NCBI GenBank assembly: GCA_016744555.1
Contig: JADGED010000059.1
Location: 1-7,077, forward strand
Source: Desulfuromonadaceae bacterium
Lineage (GTDB): Bacteria > Desulfobacterota > Desulfuromonadia > Desulfuromonadales > Geopsychrobacteraceae
DNA: 7,077 nt
Direction: 5' to 3'
How positions within the stretch are numbered: position 1 is the first letter of the stretch; every line of letters starts with the position of its first letter. Of the stretch, positions 5,870 to 7,077 are shown in pieces. A program made the position numbers and the translations under genes. Under the pieces are notes generated by a model. That model did no database searches. It saw only the letters and a list, made by a program, of their open reading frames with translations, and was not told where the DNA came from.

Positions 5870-7077
5870 TTAAGCCATTAGCACTTGTGGGTTGAACCCT
5901 AACCTTACTGCCCCCCAATGACGACCATTTATGTGAATCGGTAAAGATAGATCGCTTAGTATTTCTCCCGTGTCACGCATGTAGGTTTGTAGCAGAAAGC
6001 TCTCCTGATTTTGAGCCCCGCGTAGCCCCGTCGGGTCATTGAACATCCTTTTGTCGCGACTACCAACGACATCAATTTCAGGGTTTCCAGTTAGTGGTTT
6101 AGTAAAAGCACTGTTATGAGTTGGCCCATAGCCATTATGGTCAACGCAAATTGCAAATATGCCTGAAGGTAGGCTCTGTAGTATTTGGTCGCAAATTGGT
6201 TGAATCAGTTGAGCAAAAACATTGTCGTAGCTGGTTGAATATTTGGTTGGCAATGTATCGGCTATCTCTTTGTAGCTTGTATCGAAAACATTAGTCCCTT
6301 GCTGCGCAATACTCTCAATTTGTTCGGTGGCTATATCCCGAAAAGATTGTCCAAGTTTAAGGATCTGCTCAAAAGTACCTTCTCCGGTAACGAATTTTGC
6401 AACTAACTGTTGTAGTGATTCGCTGGTGGTTTGAAGCTTTACCGCAATTTGTTTAGAGTTAGAGGTGCGCTCACCAACGATATTGCTTAAATCCTTTATG
6501 TTGGATACTTGCTCATGGGTCTCTATATTGGTAGCAGAAATCTCCTCTACCGAAGCGGTAATATGGGTTAGAAGGTTGTGGTTATCGTCAAACTTATTTA
6601 TTAGTTTGCTGTAGTTGTCGCAGGCCGCTCGTGAAATATTCATAGTTTGCTCAGCTGCTTGATTTATTTTGCTGGCCTCAGCAAGTGCCCCTTCAATGCT
6701 GGTTAGCATCTCAGTTATTTGTGAAGCAATCTGTTCGCTGGCCTTGTTTGAACCTTCCGACAGTTGTTTGACCTCACTGGCAACTACGGAAAAACCTTTT
6801 CCAGCTTCTCCTGCACGTGCCGCTTCCACAGCCGCATTTAGTGAGAGTAGCCCTGTTTGGAACGATAGAGCCTGAATAGTTGTAATTATCTTACGGATGT
6901 CACGTGATTTATCCCCCATAAGGTTAATGGTTTTATCGTGCTGATTGATTTGTAGCAGCATCTTCTCCATGTTTTTATTTACAGTTTCTAGCTCAGTTAG
7001 TGATTCGCGTGCAGAGTCAAGGCTTTCTGAGTTTGAAGCGGCAATGTTTTGCGCATTGTCAGAGATGTTTCCAAGTG
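5870..7077 (-). CDS. Methyl-accepting chemotaxis protein, C-terminal part with extra C-terminal sensor-like domain, cut by right window edge
   Basis: The frame is open to the right edge, so this is the last 401 codons of a chemoreceptor; the Met codon at 6970 is internal. The cytoplasmic coiled coil carries the signalling-tip hairpin (about 6874-6793): QALSFQTGLLSLNAAVEAARAG, split here as QALSFQTGLL and SLNAAVEAARAG, then GKGFSVVASEVKQLS, the region that binds CheA and CheW. One position differs from the usual QTN: here it is QTG. The coiled coil continues with helical repeats typical of adaptation regions. After about residue 235 of this fragment comes a further domain ending the protein: CVDHNGYGPTHN, GSRDKRMFNDPTG, FLLQTYMRDTG, then LSLPIHINGRHWGAVRLGF. 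I recall this block as a recurrent C-terminal, PAS/Cache-like extension in proteobacterial MCPs, with unknown ligand. No NWETF-like receptor tail is present. The MCP call is certain; the N-terminal sensor is not visible. Confidence 0.96.
   Translation of the reverse strand, partial: LGNISDNAQNIAASNSESLDSARESLTELETVNKNMEKMLLQINQHDKTINLMGDKSRDIRKIITTIQALSFQTGLLSLNAAVEAARAGEAGKGFSVVASEVKQLSEGSNKASEQIASQITEMLTSIEGALAEASKINQAAEQTMNISRAACDNYSKLINKFDDNHNLLTHITASVEEISATNIETHEQVSNIKDLSNIVGERTSNSKQIAVKLQTTSESLQQLVAKFVTGEGTFEQILKLGQSFRDIATEQIESIAQQGTNVFDTSYKEIADTLPTKYSTSYDNVFAQLIQPICDQILQSLPSGIFAICVDHNGYGPTHNSAFTKPLTGNPEIDVVGSRDKRMFNDPTGLRGAQNQESFLLQTYMRDTGEILSDLSLPIHINGRHWGAVRLGFNPQVLMA

Noticed and set aside
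1..7077. CRISPR array, tRNA, rRNA, insertion sequence or phage attachment site
   Set aside because: I saw no regularly spaced repeats, tRNA-like cloverleaf, transposase frame or flanking duplications on either strand.

Overview
This window comes from a Gram-negative, flagellated-type bacterium. Both membranes are implied: there are Sec signal peptides, an outer-membrane barrel ending in Phe, and a LolA-like periplasmic carrier. Chemoreceptor genes sit at both ends. The moderate, slightly AT-leaning composition and the protein styles suggest Pseudomonadota, perhaps a gammaproteobacterium; that assignment is an impression and was not tested by search. Every gene I can support lies on the minus strand, so transcription runs from high to low coordinates.

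In transcription order: (1) 7077-5870, the 3' part of a methyl-accepting chemotaxis protein (MCP) gene, cut by the window edge, with the full signalling hairpin and an extra C-terminal sensor-like domain. (2) 5869-5706, an intergenic region with a strong imperfect hairpin after the MCP stop and a good sigma70-type promoter whose 16-nt spacer is itself an inverted repeat. (3) 5705-821, a tightly packed five-gene unit: LolA-like periplasmic protein, two FtsX/MacB-type permeases, a LolD/MacB-type ATPase, and an outer-membrane beta-barrel. Gene junctions are +32, -8, +30 and -17 nt, so this reads as one operon. (4) 820-575, an intergenic region with at most a weak terminator and then a near-consensus promoter and a structured leader for the next gene. 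(5) 574-1, the 5' part of a second MCP, with a Cache_3-Cache_2 type periplasmic sensor and a TTG start.

The central operon is the main interest. It has a component in every envelope compartment: cytoplasmic ATPase, paired inner-membrane permeases with large periplasmic domains, a periplasmic LolA-fold carrier and an outer-membrane barrel. By analogy with LolCDE-LolA and with RND/MMPL + DUF1329 + DUF1302 type operons, it probably moves a lipid, lipoprotein or other hydrophobic cargo between the membranes. The cargo cannot be read from sequence. It does not look like the housekeeping Lol system: no LolB is present, a barrel is included, and neither permease shows the Pro-containing hook segment I recall from LolC. 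The flanking MCPs have their own signals and are probably neighbours rather than parts of the transporter.
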